The notes: generated from the sequence alone by a model not told the origin. Shown: positions 17,451 to 25,456, counted from the stretch's first letter. The stretch: 64,000 bases of DNA from Agromyces ramosus (GCF_004216665.1 NZ_SGWY01000001.1:806001-870000), one strand, 5' to 3'. Program-made: numbers and translations.

Positions 17451-18728
17451 ATGAGCAGCGAAACCGCCCTGGACGTCTTCGACCGTCGTGAGTCGGAGGT
17501 GCGCGGGTACATCCGCTCGTTCCCGACCGTGTTCGACCGTGCCACCGGATCCACGCTCGTCGACGCCGACGGGCGCGAGTACCTCGACTTCTTCGCCGGC
17601 GCCGGCGTGCTCAACTACGGGCACAACAACCCGGCGTTCACGCGCGCGCTCATCGAGTACCTGGAGCGCGACGGCATCATCCACGGCCTCGACATGGCGA
17701 CCTCCGCGAAGAAGGCGTTCATCGAGGCATTCGAGCGGCTCGTGCTCGCCCCGCGTGGACTCGACCACAAGCTGCAGTTCACCGGGCCGACGGGCGCGAA
17801 CGCCGTCGAGGCCGCGCTCAAGGTCGCCCGCCAGGCGACCGGCCGCTCCACGGTCGTGGCGTTCACGAACGCCTTCCACGGGCTGAGCCTCGGCTCGCTC
17901 GCCGCGACCGGCAACAGCCACTATCGTGGCGCCGCCGGCGTCGGTCTCGACGACGTCGCGCGCCTGCCGTACGACGCCTATCTCGGCACGGATGTCGACA
18001 CGCTCGACCTGCTCGAGAAGATGCTCGACGACCCGGGGTCGGGCCTCGACCTGCCCGCGGCGGTGATCGTCGAGGCGGTGCAGGGCGAGGGCGGCATCAA
18101 TGTCGCGAGCACGGCATGGCTGCAGCGCCTCCGCGAGATCACGGCCGCCCGCGGCATCCTGCTGATCCTCGACGAGATCCAGGCCGGCGTCGGCCGCAGC
18201 GGCGCGTTCTTCGCGTTCGAGGAGTCGGGCATCGTGCCCGACATCGTCACGATCTCGAAGTCGATCTCGGGCTCGGGCCTGCCCATGTCGCTCGTGCTGC
18301 TGCGCCCCGAGGTCGACGTGTGGAAGCCGGGCCAGCACACCGGCACGTTCCGCGGCAACAACCTCGCATTCGTCTCCGCGCGGGTCGCGCTCGAGACGTA
18401 TTGGGCCGACTCGGCGTTCACCGACGCGATCGCCGAGAAGTCGGAGTTGCTGCGCGCGGGGCTCGACCGCATCGCCGCCGACCACCCCGACCAGGGCTTC
18501 GTCGTGCGCGGCCGCGGCCTGATCTTCGGCCTGGCGTGCGATGGCGACCGCACGCTCGCGGGCCGCATCTCGGCGGAGGCGTTCCGCCGCGGGCTCGTGA
18601 TCGAGACGTCGGGCGCCTTCGACGAGGTGCTGAAGTTCCTGCCCGCGCTCACGATCTCCGAGGAGGAGCTCGCCCGGGGTCTGGCCATCGTGCGCGAGAG
18701 CCTCGACGCGGTGCTCGCGGCCGCCTGA
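17451..18728 (+). CDS. Class III aminotransferase, diaminobutyrate-2-oxoglutarate transaminase (EctB)-like
   Basis: 425 residues, the usual EctB length. Family marks: YLDFFAGAGVLNYGHNNP, the cofactor-phosphate region FTGPTGANAVEAALKVAR, AFHGLSLGSLA, LILDEIQAGVGRSGAFFAFE with the PLP-contacting Asp, and TISKSISGSGLPMS with the Schiff-base Lys. EctB makes L-2,4-diaminobutyrate for ectoine or siderophores. No ectA or ectC is in the window, so it may serve another pathway, perhaps with the preceding FAD enzyme. Starts with ATG after GAGAGGA. Confidence 0.82.
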   Translation: MSSETALDVFDRRESEVRGYIRSFPTVFDRATGSTLVDADGREYLDFFAGAGVLNYGHNNPAFTRALIEYLERDGIIHGLDMATSAKKAFIEAFERLVLAPRGLDHKLQFTGPTGANAVEAALKVARQATGRSTVVAFTNAFHGLSLGSLAATGNSHYRGAAGVGLDDVARLPYDAYLGTDVDTLDLLEKMLDDPGSGLDLPAAVIVEAVQGEGGINVASTAWLQRLREITAARGILLILDEIQAGVGRSGAFFAFEESGIVPDIVTISKSISGSGLPMSLVLLRPEVDVWKPGQHTGTFRGNNLAFVSARVALETYWADSAFTDAIAEKSELLRAGLDRIAADHPDQGFVVRGRGLIFGLACDGDRTLAGRISAEAFRRGLVIETSGAFDEVLKFLPALTISEEELARGLAIVRESLDAVLAAA

Positions 18729-18762
18729 CGCATCGGTCACCCTCCGCTCGTAGGCTGGACGT

Positions 18763-19356
18763 ATGCCCCGTCTCCTGGCAGATCCCGATCGATCCCGGTG
18801 GGTGCCGGTCACCGACTCGCTCGGGTTCCGCGGACGCAGGCACCGGAAGGCCGCGATCGGGATGCTGCTGCAGCAGGCATCGGGCACGTTCGGCACGCCG
18901 TCCCGGCCGGGCGGCGGCTTCACGGCGTGGGCGATGAGCCAGGCGGTGCCGCTCCTGATGCGCAAGGCCGCCGGCCGAGTGCTGGCGTGGGTGTGGAGGG
19001 CCGATCCTGAGCTGCTCGTGGTGATGGCGCAGGTGCAGCCGGCCACGCCGCAGGTTCGGGCGGCACGCGCTTCGATGGCGAGGATGCCGGCCGACACCGA
19101 GATGTTCCGCGGCAGGTACCTGGGTGTGGGCGAGAAGCTGGCCGTGCCACTCCCCGCCGACGCTCGCACCCCGCCGTTCGCGACCTACACCTGGGACCTC
19201 GGTGCGCACTACGTGAGCGTGACGGCCGTGTGCAGCGATCGCGAGCGGTTCGGCACGGTGATCGGCGCGGTCGACGAGCTCGCGCGAGGCATCCGCATCG
19301 TCGACGACCTCGTGGTCGGCGAGTCGGCGACGGTGCTGCGGATCGATCCCGCCTGA
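18763..19356 (+). CDS. Hypothetical protein
   Basis: 197 residues; family not recognised. The N-terminal third is basic (SLGFRGRRHRKAAIGMLLQQ). A stretch near residues 60-80 is mildly hydrophobic but too short for a clear membrane helix. The middle AARASMARMPADTEMFRGRYLGVGEKLAVPLP and the C-terminal ATYTWDLGAHYVSVTAVCSDRERF look like a folded alpha/beta domain. TAGGCT at 18751-18756 ends 6 bases before the ATG, so it is probably transcribed alone as a leaderless message. Codon use is normal for the region, so I take it as real. Confidence 0.7.
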   Translation: MPRLLADPDRSRWVPVTDSLGFRGRRHRKAAIGMLLQQASGTFGTPSRPGGGFTAWAMSQAVPLLMRKAAGRVLAWVWRADPELLVVMAQVQPATPQVRAARASMARMPADTEMFRGRYLGVGEKLAVPLPADARTPPFATYTWDLGAHYVSVTAVCSDRERFGTVIGAVDELARGIRIVDDLVVGESATVLRIDPA

Positions 19357-19396
19357 TGGATTCGACGTCGTCGCGAGGTCAGCCCGGCTGCGGCGC

Positions 19397-19714
19397 TCAG
19401 AGCCCCTCGGCGATCTCCTTGATCGCGGCGAGGCGACGGTCCCACTCGGCGCCGATCGCATCGAGCCGGTGCGCGGTGGCACTCAGCTCCGACCCGACCA
19501 CGCGGTAGCGCACCTCGCGTCCGACCCGCACGGGTTCGACCAGGCCGACCTCCTGCAGCACGGCGAGGTGCTTCGCGATCGCCTGCCGGCTGACGGGCAG
19601 GCGCCCGGCGAGGGCGGACGCCGACGCGTCGCCCTCGCCGAGCGCAGCCAGGATGCTCCACCGGGTCTCGTCGCCGAGTGCGGCGAACACGGGGACCAAC
19701 GCCTGCATCGTCAT
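19397..19714 (-). CDS. ArsR family transcriptional regulator
   Basis: 105 residues: one winged helix. ALGDETRWSILAALGEGDASASALAGRLPVSRQAIAKHL carries helix 2 to the recognition helix, followed by LQEVGLVEPVRVGREVRYRV as the wing. No metal-binding Cys/His cluster, so this is the non-metal ArsR type usually paired with SRPBCC (AHSA1) proteins. The start codon overlaps the SRPBCC stop (ATGA). It is the last gene of an MFS-SRPBCC-ArsR operon and probably controls it. Confidence 0.88.
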   Translation of the reverse strand: MTMQALVPVFAALGDETRWSILAALGEGDASASALAGRLPVSRQAIAKHLAVLQEVGLVEPVRVGREVRYRVVGSELSATAHRLDAIGAEWDRRLAAIKEIAEGL

Positions 19715-20193
19715 GCGCCGCCCTCGAGCAGGGCGACCAGCTTGTCGAGCTCGCCGTCCCAGCCCTCGCGGTGGCTCTCGAGGTTGGCGGCGGGGTCGGA
19801 GGTGTGCTCGAACCCGGTCTCCACGACCGTGAGCCGCGTGCCGTTCGACACCGGCTCGAGGGTGAAGGTGAACACCGTGGAATGCGCGTCGTCGACCGCG
19901 TCGGGCAGCGACCCGAGGGCGTCGTCGTTCCCCCAGCGGTAGGCGACCATCCGCGGCGCGTCGAGCGCCTCGACCCGGATCGGCACGGCGCCATAGTCGG
20001 GGAACGTGAGGGTGCCCCGTGCGCCGACGCCGGAACCGTCGAAGACGGCATTCCCGAACCACTGCGAGATGTGCTCGGGCTGGGTCACCGCCGACCACAC
20101 CTTCTCGACGGGGGCGGCGATCTGGATCGTGCGTCGCACGGTGAACTGGCCCTCGTCGACGACGGATGCCGGGTTGCTGGTCATGTGCTCCAT
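19711..20193 (-). CDS. SRPBCC (AHSA1-like) domain protein
   Basis: 160 residues of the START/AHSA1 fold: TVRRTIQIAAPVEKVWSAVTQPEHISQWFG at residues 18-47, FTFTLEPVSNGTRLTVVETGF near 110-130 and SHREGWDGELDKLVALLE at the C terminus. These proteins bind hydrophobic ligands in a helix-grip cavity. AAAGGA precedes ATG 20193. It sits between an MFS gene (28 bp upstream) and an overlapping ArsR gene, which suggests a ligand-handling role in that operon. Confidence 0.87.
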   Translation of the reverse strand: MEHMTSNPASVVDEGQFTVRRTIQIAAPVEKVWSAVTQPEHISQWFGNAVFDGSGVGARGTLTFPDYGAVPIRVEALDAPRMVAYRWGNDDALGSLPDAVDDAHSTVFTFTLEPVSNGTRLTVVETGFEHTSDPAANLESHREGWDGELDKLVALLEGGA

Positions 20194-20221
20194 GATGGTT
20201 CCTTTCGTGGTGGTCGTGCGT

Positions 20222-21433
20222 TCATCGGGTGGCAAGGGGTTCGGTGTCGGGCACGGATGCCGCGACCGGGGCCGTGATGAAGCTGGTCGCCCACGCGACG
20301 GCGACGGCCGCCAGGGCGATGATGATGCCCGTGACGACGGCGAACTGGACTCCCCCGCCATCGATCGCCATCCCGCCGGCGAGCGCGCCGAACGCGATGC
20401 CGGCGTTCACCGCGGAGGCCGGAAGCGACGACGCGAGCGGCGCGCCGGGACCGGCGAGGCCGACGACGCGGTACTGGATCGATGGGCCCGTGCCCATGCC
20501 GAACAGCCCGATGCCGAGCACGGCGACGGCCACGAGCCACGGGTTCGACCCGAAGACGAGCAGCATGGCGAGCGACGCCGTGACGCCGATCGCGCCGATG
20601 ATCAGCGAGCGCGAGGCGTTCGCGTCGGCGAAGCGCCCGCCGCCGAACGAGCCGATCGCGGTCGCGGCGCCGTACGCGAGCAGGAACACCGACACGACCG
20701 GCCCCGAGACATCCGTCACCTGGTTCAGGAACGGCACGAGGTACGTGATCGCTGCGAGCATGGCCGCGAACGTCAGGAAGCTCACCGCCAGCACCGCGAG
20801 CACTCGCGGCGCGAAGGCGTGCCGGGCCTGGCCGACCGCGCCGCTGTCGGGCGGAGTCGGCACCGACGGGAGCACGAGGATCGCGAGCACCAGCACGATG
20901 ACGCCGGCCGCGACGACCGCGACGAACGATCCGCGCCAGCCGACCGCCTGGCCGAGGAGCGTGCCCAACGGCAGGCCCGACGCGCTGGACATCGCGAAGC
21001 CCGAGATGATCACGGCCATCGCGCGCCCGGTACGCGCGGGAGGCACGATGGAGGTCGCCGTCACCATGGCGGCCGCGATGAACAGGCCCTGCACCGCGCC
21101 GATGACGACCCTGGCGCCGACGAACAGCGGGTAGCCGGCGCCCAGCGCCGGCAGCAGGTTGGCGGCGACGAACACGGCGGTGGCGCCGAGCAGCACGTGG
21201 CGGCGATCGAATCGCGTCGTCAGGAACGTCAGCAGCGGCCCGCCGATCGCGAGGCCGAGCGCATTGGCGGTGACGAGTGCGCCCGCCGCGGGCACCGAGA
21301 CGGCGAGGTCGGTTCCGATCAGGTCGATCATGCCGACGACGAGCATCTCGGCGCAGCCCATCACGAACGCCCCGGCGAACAGCACGGCGAGCACGCGTCC
21401 GGCATGCGTCGATCGAGCTCGAGTCGTGGTCAT
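20222..21433 (-). CDS. MFS transporter, DHA1/AraJ-like efflux family
   Basis: 403 residues with about 12 hydrophobic helices. It begins with RVLAVLFAGAFVMGCAEMLVVGMI; the loop 2-3 motif is reduced to TTRFDRRHVLL, and GRAMAVIISGFAMSSASGLPLGTLLG in helix 5 is the drug/H+ antiporter motif C region. Likely exports a small molecule using the proton gradient. GGAG lies 6 bases before ATG 21433. First gene of an operon with SRPBCC and ArsR genes; the promoter contains TTGCAA-type repeats (21452-21503). Confidence 0.87.
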   Translation of the reverse strand: MTTTRARSTHAGRVLAVLFAGAFVMGCAEMLVVGMIDLIGTDLAVSVPAAGALVTANALGLAIGGPLLTFLTTRFDRRHVLLGATAVFVAANLLPALGAGYPLFVGARVVIGAVQGLFIAAAMVTATSIVPPARTGRAMAVIISGFAMSSASGLPLGTLLGQAVGWRGSFVAVVAAGVIVLVLAILVLPSVPTPPDSGAVGQARHAFAPRVLAVLAVSFLTFAAMLAAITYLVPFLNQVTDVSGPVVSVFLLAYGAATAIGSFGGGRFADANASRSLIIGAIGVTASLAMLLVFGSNPWLVAVAVLGIGLFGMGTGPSIQYRVVGLAGPGAPLASSLPASAVNAGIAFGALAGGMAIDGGGVQFAVVTGIIIALAAVAVAWATSFITAPVAASVPDTEPLATR

Positions 21434-21451
21434 GTTCACTCCGTTCGTTAC

Positions 21452-21503
21452 CTGCAACTTGATGGTTGCAGACTCTTCCTGAAAGTGCAACCTTTGAATT
21501 GCA
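21452..21503. promoter_or_regulatory. Repeated TTGCA half-sites upstream of the MFS gene
   Basis: Two inverted repeats lie just upstream of the MFS start: CTGCAAC-N6-GTTGCAG (21452-21458 / 21465-21471) and TGCAA-N8-TTGCA (21486-21490 / 21499-21503). Four TTGCA half-sites in 52 bp look like a regulator binding array over the promoter. The ArsR protein of the same operon is the obvious candidate, but this is inference. Confidence 0.5.
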
Positions 21504-21627
21504 AGTCGCGATCGACGCGGCGGTGAGTCCGTCATCCCCGTCGACCGCAGCCACCGTCTCGACCGATCGATACCGCCCGCCCATCGGCGTAGCGTGGCCC
21601 GCGAAGCGAAGGAACAGGGGGTCACCG

Positions 21628-22095
21628 ATGGCCGAGCTCTCATTCATCCAGCCATGCCTGTGGTTCGACGACCAGGCCCGGGAGGCGATGGCGTACTACG
21701 TCGACGTGTTCCCGAACTCGCGCGTCATCCGCATCGACGAGTATCCCGACGAGTCGCTCGACGAGCACCTCGCAGGCATGTCGGGAAAGGTGCTCAACGG
21801 GCAGTTCAGCCTGAACGGCGTGGACTTCACCTGCCTCGACGGCGGTCCGCTCTTCCGGTTCAACGAGTCGATCTCGTTCATCGTGTCCTGCACGGACCAG
21901 GAGGAGATCGACTACTACTGGTCGAAGCTTTCGCACGTGCCCGAGTCGGAGCAGTGCGGCTGGTGCAAGGACCGGTTCGGCGTGAGCTGGCAGGTCATCC
22001 CCGCGATCATGGGCGAGCTGACCAAGCGGCCCGAGCAGGTCCAGGTGATGATGGGCCAGAAGAAGATCGTCATCGCCGAGCTCGAGAACGCCTGA
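21628..22095 (+). CDS. VOC/PhnB-like protein (glyoxalase fold)
   Basis: 155 residues of the PhnB / 3-demethylubiquinone-methyltransferase-like VOC group: FIQPCLWFDDQAREAMAYYVDVFPNS at the start, GKVLNGQFSLNGVDFTCLDGG in the middle, and CGWCKDRFGVSWQVIPAIM at the end, the family's fixed W-x-x-D-x-F-G-V-x-W-Q block. Enzymatic activity is unproven for most members. A TAGCGT box near 21590 is followed by a short leader with AGGAACAGGGGG before ATG 21628. Convergent with the next gene; a hairpin lies between. Confidence 0.88.
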   Translation: MAELSFIQPCLWFDDQAREAMAYYVDVFPNSRVIRIDEYPDESLDEHLAGMSGKVLNGQFSLNGVDFTCLDGGPLFRFNESISFIVSCTDQEEIDYYWSKLSHVPESEQCGWCKDRFGVSWQVIPAIMGELTKRPEQVQVMMGQKKIVIAELENA

Positions 22096-22111
22096 GCCCC
22101 GCCGCCCGGCT

Positions 22112-22135
22112 GCCCGGGTGCCGTGCCGCCCGGGC
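22112..22135. terminator. Candidate bidirectional hairpin terminator
   Basis: GCCCGGG (22112-22118) and CCCGGGC (22129-22135) form a 7-bp GC-only stem around a 10-base loop. It starts 17 bp after the VOC gene stop and ends just before the stop of the convergent SRPBCC gene. No T-tract. Confidence 0.5.
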
Positions 22136-22136
22136 G

Positions 22137-22577
22137 CTACGCGTCGACCAGCTCGAGCCGCTGCTTGAGGAGTGCGAGGCTCGCCGGCATTTCGGCGCCC
22201 GCACCGTGGGTGGCCATCATCCGGATGAGCTTGCCGATGCCCCGCCCCTCGAACCAGACGCGGTAGTCGACATGCGTGCCGCCGTCGGTCGGCACGAATG
22301 AGATGTCGACGTGGGCACGGACGGGCCCGTCGATGCCCTCGACCGCCCATCGGCTTCCCGGCTCGCACCCGGTGACCTGCCACCGTGCCTTCTGGCTGCC
22401 ACCCGGTACCCGGCGGACCTCCCACCCGCGCATGCCGACCTTGCGGATCGCCGGCGGCTCGGCGGATGCCTCCTCCACCGATGGTTGCCACTCGGGAAGC
22501 CGAGCGGCATCGGTGACGTAGTCGAAGACCTCCTGCGGAGCGCGGGCGATCTCGGTGCTGCATTCGATGACCTTCAT
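22137..22577 (-). CDS. SRPBCC family protein (polyketide cyclase/dehydrase-like)
   Basis: 146 residues. MKVIECSTEIARAPQEVFDYVTDAARLPEWQPSV is the N-terminal strand and helix of the START-like fold; the middle is rich in beta strands and the C-terminal GAEMPASLALLKQRLEL is the long closing helix. It should bind a hydrophobic ligand; no reaction can be assigned. GGAGGT precedes ATG 22577. Divergent from a TetR gene, with shared operator-like repeats between the two, so the TetR protein may control it. Confidence 0.85.
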   Translation of the reverse strand: MKVIECSTEIARAPQEVFDYVTDAARLPEWQPSVEEASAEPPAIRKVGMRGWEVRRVPGGSQKARWQVTGCEPGSRWAVEGIDGPVRAHVDISFVPTDGGTHVDYRVWFEGRGIGKLIRMMATHGAGAEMPASLALLKQRLELVDA

Positions 22578-22627
22578 GGCGGCCACCTCCCTGAACGGCC
22601 GGCGCGTCGTTGCCCGGCTCATATTGA

Positions 22628-22662
22628 TGACAGTATCATTCTCCTTAATGTCAGAACTGTCA
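22628..22662. promoter_or_regulatory. Operator-like inverted repeat between SRPBCC and TetR genes
   Basis: TGACAGT (22628-22634) and ACTGTCA (22656-22662) are perfect inverted repeats spaced by 21 bp, covering the divergent promoter and the start codon of the TetR gene at 22648. A TetR dimer, or two, could bind here and control both genes. The region is AT-rich relative to its surroundings, as expected for a promoter. Confidence 0.5.
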
Positions 22663-23304
22663 AGACGTCCATACGACGCGACGCGCCGGCGTCAGCAGGC
22701 GGCCCGAACGCGGGCGCGCATCATCGAGGTCGCCGGCCGGCTGTTCGTGGAACGCGGGTACGCGGGAACCACGATCCCCGCGATCGCCGGTGAGGCCGGC
22801 GTGGCCGTGGAGACGGTCTACCGGTCCGCGAGCGGAAAGGCGGGACTGCTGGCCGACGCCGTCCGTGCTGCGGTCGCGGGTGGCGCCGAGCGCGCTGAGG
22901 TGCCGGTCACGGAACGGCCCGCGATCCGGCGGATCACCGAGGAGACCGACCCGGTTCGACAGTTGCGGTTGTACGCGGCGACACAGCCTGGGATCTGGTC
23001 GCGCGTCGGCCCCCTCCTTCGCGTGCTCGACGCCGCCGCCAACAGCGACGCGTCGCTGGTCGAGCTCCGCGACGAGATCGCCGCCGAGCGCCGGCAGGGT
23101 CTGCGCGACGGGTTCGGACGGATGCTCGAGCAACGCGGTGTCCTGCGTGAGGGCGTCACCGCCGAGCGCGCCGGCGACATCGTGTACGCGGTCTGCGGAC
23201 TGGCCAACTACGTGGCGCTCGTCTTCGACTGCGGCTGGTCGGAGGCGGCCTACGAGTCCTGGCTGGCCGAGACGCTCGCCTCAGCACTGCTCCCTAGACC
23301 GTAG
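22648..23304 (+). CDS. TetR family transcriptional regulator
   Basis: 218 residues. Residues 18-65 are the TetR HTH: ARTRARIIEVAGRLFVERGYAGTTIPAIAGEAGVAVETVYRSASGK with the usual YR-x-x-x-x-K end. The C-terminal domain is helical (ligand binding). Divergent from the SRPBCC gene and probably autoregulated through the repeats at 22628-22662. Its stop codon overlaps the 3' end of the convergent cupin gene by 11 bp. Confidence 0.9.
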   Translation: MSELSRRPYDATRRRQQAARTRARIIEVAGRLFVERGYAGTTIPAIAGEAGVAVETVYRSASGKAGLLADAVRAAVAGGAERAEVPVTERPAIRRITEETDPVRQLRLYAATQPGIWSRVGPLLRVLDAAANSDASLVELRDEIAAERRQGLRDGFGRMLEQRGVLREGVTAERAGDIVYAVCGLANYVALVFDCGWSEAAYESWLAETLASALLPRP

Positions 23305-23686
23305 GCGTCCAGGGACCCGTCACGGGGATGGATTCGCCGTCCCCTGGCCACGGCGGCATCGTCGCCCCCAGAATTCGGAGCGCCACGCCCGGAGTCGACC
23401 GGAATTGGAACGAAGTGCCGACCGGGATGGTGACACTCGTACCCGGCGCGAGATCCGTGACCTCCTCGAGGTCACCACGTTTCCGCCAGATGCTCCCACG
23501 TCCCTCGATGACGAACCACACCTCCTCGATGGTTCGATGCCTGACGGCTCGGGAGATGCAATCGGGTGCGAGCGAGAACTCGGCAGTGCCGCCCGCGTCG
23601 ACGCGCGCGAGTATGCGGACGTCCGAACCATCCGGGGCGACATCGTCGCGCTCCTCGGATCGGACCACGGTGAGAAGTTCGGACAT
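23294..23686 (-). CDS. Cupin domain protein
   Basis: 130 residues, one small beta-barrel. The cupin strand motifs are RTIEEVWFVIEGRGSIWRKRG and the second block APGTSVTIPVGTSFQFRS. The usual metal ligands G-x-x-x-x-H-x-H are partly absent (R-x-x-x-E remains), so metal binding is uncertain. ATG 23686 is chosen because GGAGGG lies 5 bases before it; the adjacent ATG at 23689 is too close to that site. Role unknown. Confidence 0.82.
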   Translation of the reverse strand: MSELLTVVRSEERDDVAPDGSDVRILARVDAGGTAEFSLAPDCISRAVRHRTIEEVWFVIEGRGSIWRKRGDLEEVTDLAPGTSVTIPVGTSFQFRSTPGVALRILGATMPPWPGDGESIPVTGPWTPTV

Positions 23687-23780
23687 CATGCCCTCCAGTG
23701 CCGTCCCTCGTCCTTCTGCGTACGCTCCGATCAGGCCGAACTCCGCAAGCGCGCGCACTCAGTCGTGCGAAGCAGATGAG

Positions 23781-25397
23781 TCAGTCGTGCGGAGCAGATG
23801 AGACTGAGGAGAGATCGGGTCTCGCCGGCAGCAGAGGCTGCTCAGCCTCCAGCCGGTCCTCGAGGAAGAACCGGGAGAGTCGCACCCGCAGGCGCTGCAT
23901 CCAGCGGATTCGGCCCCCGGACGGTCGCAACCTGAGCGGCGTGACGGCCTCGACATCGATCAGCCGCCAGCGGTCGTACTCGTCCAGCTGCTGGTGGACC
24001 TCGACGTACTCGCCTCCGGGAAGGCGCACGATACGTCCGGTCTCGAACCCGTGCAACAGGAGTTCCCGGTCCTTTCGCTGGAGGGCGACGCAGACCCGTC
24101 GGGCGATCGTGAACGCGATGATCGGACCGACCACCAGGAGGAGCTGCATCGCGAGCACGACGCCCTCGATCGTGAGGCTGAAGGCGACCGCGATGAGGTC
24201 CGCGCTTCCGGCCGCCCAGAGCGTGCCGAAGAAGACGATGCCGGCGACGCCGATCCCGGTCCTGGTCGGCACGTTCCGCGGGCGGTCGAGCAGATGGTGC
24301 TCGCGCTGGTCGCCGGTGATCCACGCCTCGAGGAACGGATACGCGGCGACGAGCCCCAGGAAGAGCGTGACCACCGCCAGCGGGGCGAGCAGCGCCAGCG
24401 TCCAGGTCTGTTCGAACGCGACGATCTCCCAGCCCGGCGGCACCAGGCGGAGCGCCCCATCGAGGAAGCCGGTGTACCAGTCCGGCTGGCTCCCGGCGCC
24501 GGCATTGCCGGGAGAGGCCGGCCCGTACAGCCAGATCGGGTTGATCGTGACGGTGACGGAGATCAGGAGCAGGATGCCGGTGACGATGAGGAGGAGCCCG
24601 CCGGCACGTGCCGCCGCGTTGGGAACGAGGGGGATGCCCACGACGTTCGCGGCGGTGCGTCCGGGGCCCGTGAACTGCGGCGGCTTCTGCCGATACAGGA
24701 TCGCGGAACGCACCGCGATGAGCGCCACCAGCATCACCGGCACGACGGCGACGTGGATCGGGTAGAGGTTCTCGATGATCCGCCCGGGGAAGAGCCCACC
24801 GAAGAAGAGGTCCTTGAGCCACGTTCCGACGACCGGGATCCCGAGCAGGATCCCCTCGAAGATGCGAAGCCCGGTTCCCGAGAGCATGTCGTCGGGGAGG
24901 GCGTACCCGCTCCAGCCTCCGGCGAGCGCGGTGACGAAGATCAGGAACAACAGCACCCAGGCCGCGCGTCGCGGCCGCCGGAAGGCCCCGGTGAAGAAGG
25001 TGACCAGCAGCTGCGCGATCAGCGCAGCGGGCAGCAGCAGCGCGGCCCAGTGGTGGGCCTGCCGAATCAGCAGGCCACCCGGAACCTCGAACGAGAGGTG
25101 CAGCGTCGACGCGAACGCCTTCGACACCTCCTGGCCGTGCAGCGTGGCGACGCGCCCGTCGTACACGACGGTGGAACTCGACGGGACGTAGTGGAACGTC
25201 AGGATGACGCCGGTCACCATGATCACCACGACGCAGGCGAGCGCGATCACCCCGAACAGGTTCGACCAGTGCACGGGCACCGTGCGATGACGCAGGTCCT
25301 CCAGCACGCCCGCCCCGCGCCTGCCGAGCGGCGAGCGCGCGAGGCGGCGTGACCACCGACCCGTCAGGTCGGAACGCGGCATCCGATCGACCGGCAT
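23781..25397 (-). CDS. Cytochrome b (QcrB-like) paralogue, apparently lacking one heme site
   Basis: 538 residues, close to the actinobacterial QcrB of the cytochrome bcc complex: VHWSNLFGVIALAC, FEVPGGLLIRQAHHWAALLLP, TGAFRRPRRAAWV, YALPDD and the Qo-site PDWY (305-308, PEWY elsewhere). About eight membrane helices and a long charged C-terminal tail. In QcrB the helix-B and helix-D histidines come in pairs. Here H115/H116 and H215 are present, but the second members are Q129 and R230, so the bH heme should be missing. No qcrA, qcrC or oxidase genes are nearby. An ECF41-type promoter precedes it (25430-25456); AGGAG lies 6 bases before the ATG. Confidence 0.85.
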   Translation of the reverse strand: MPVDRMPRSDLTGRWSRRLARSPLGRRGAGVLEDLRHRTVPVHWSNLFGVIALACVVVIMVTGVILTFHYVPSSSTVVYDGRVATLHGQEVSKAFASTLHLSFEVPGGLLIRQAHHWAALLLPAALIAQLLVTFFTGAFRRPRRAAWVLLFLIFVTALAGGWSGYALPDDMLSGTGLRIFEGILLGIPVVGTWLKDLFFGGLFPGRIIENLYPIHVAVVPVMLVALIAVRSAILYRQKPPQFTGPGRTAANVVGIPLVPNAAARAGGLLLIVTGILLLISVTVTINPIWLYGPASPGNAGAGSQPDWYTGFLDGALRLVPPGWEIVAFEQTWTLALLAPLAVVTLFLGLVAAYPFLEAWITGDQREHHLLDRPRNVPTRTGIGVAGIVFFGTLWAAGSADLIAVAFSLTIEGVVLAMQLLLVVGPIIAFTIARRVCVALQRKDRELLLHGFETGRIVRLPGGEYVEVHQQLDEYDRWRLIDVEAVTPLRLRPSGGRIRWMQRLRVRLSRFFLEDRLEAEQPLLPARPDLSSVSSAPHD

Positions 25398-25429
25398 CCT
25401 CGTCTCCTCTCAGCTCCTCCTACCCATAC

Positions 25430-25456
25430 GACGCCGGCGGAGGCCGATCTGTGACA
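25430..25456 (-). promoter_or_regulatory. ECF41-type promoter of the cytochrome b gene
   Basis: On the minus strand: TGTCACA (25450-25456), 16 bases, CGTC (25430-25433). This equals the ECF41 consensus as I remember it from published work on that sigma group. The expected start of transcription falls about 25 bases before the cytochrome b ATG, leaving room for its AGGAG sites. Two ECF41 sigma genes lie 3-6 kb away. Confidence 0.75.

Noticed and set aside
17451-18728. An ectoine biosynthesis cluster, suggested by the EctB-like protein.
   Set aside because: No acetyltransferase EctA or ectoine synthase EctC lies within the window on either side.
23781-25397. The cytochrome b subunit of the main bcc-aa3 respiratory complex.
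   Set aside because: No qcrC, qcrA or ctaE genes are adjacent and two heme-ligand positions are changed, so it is treated as a paralogue.
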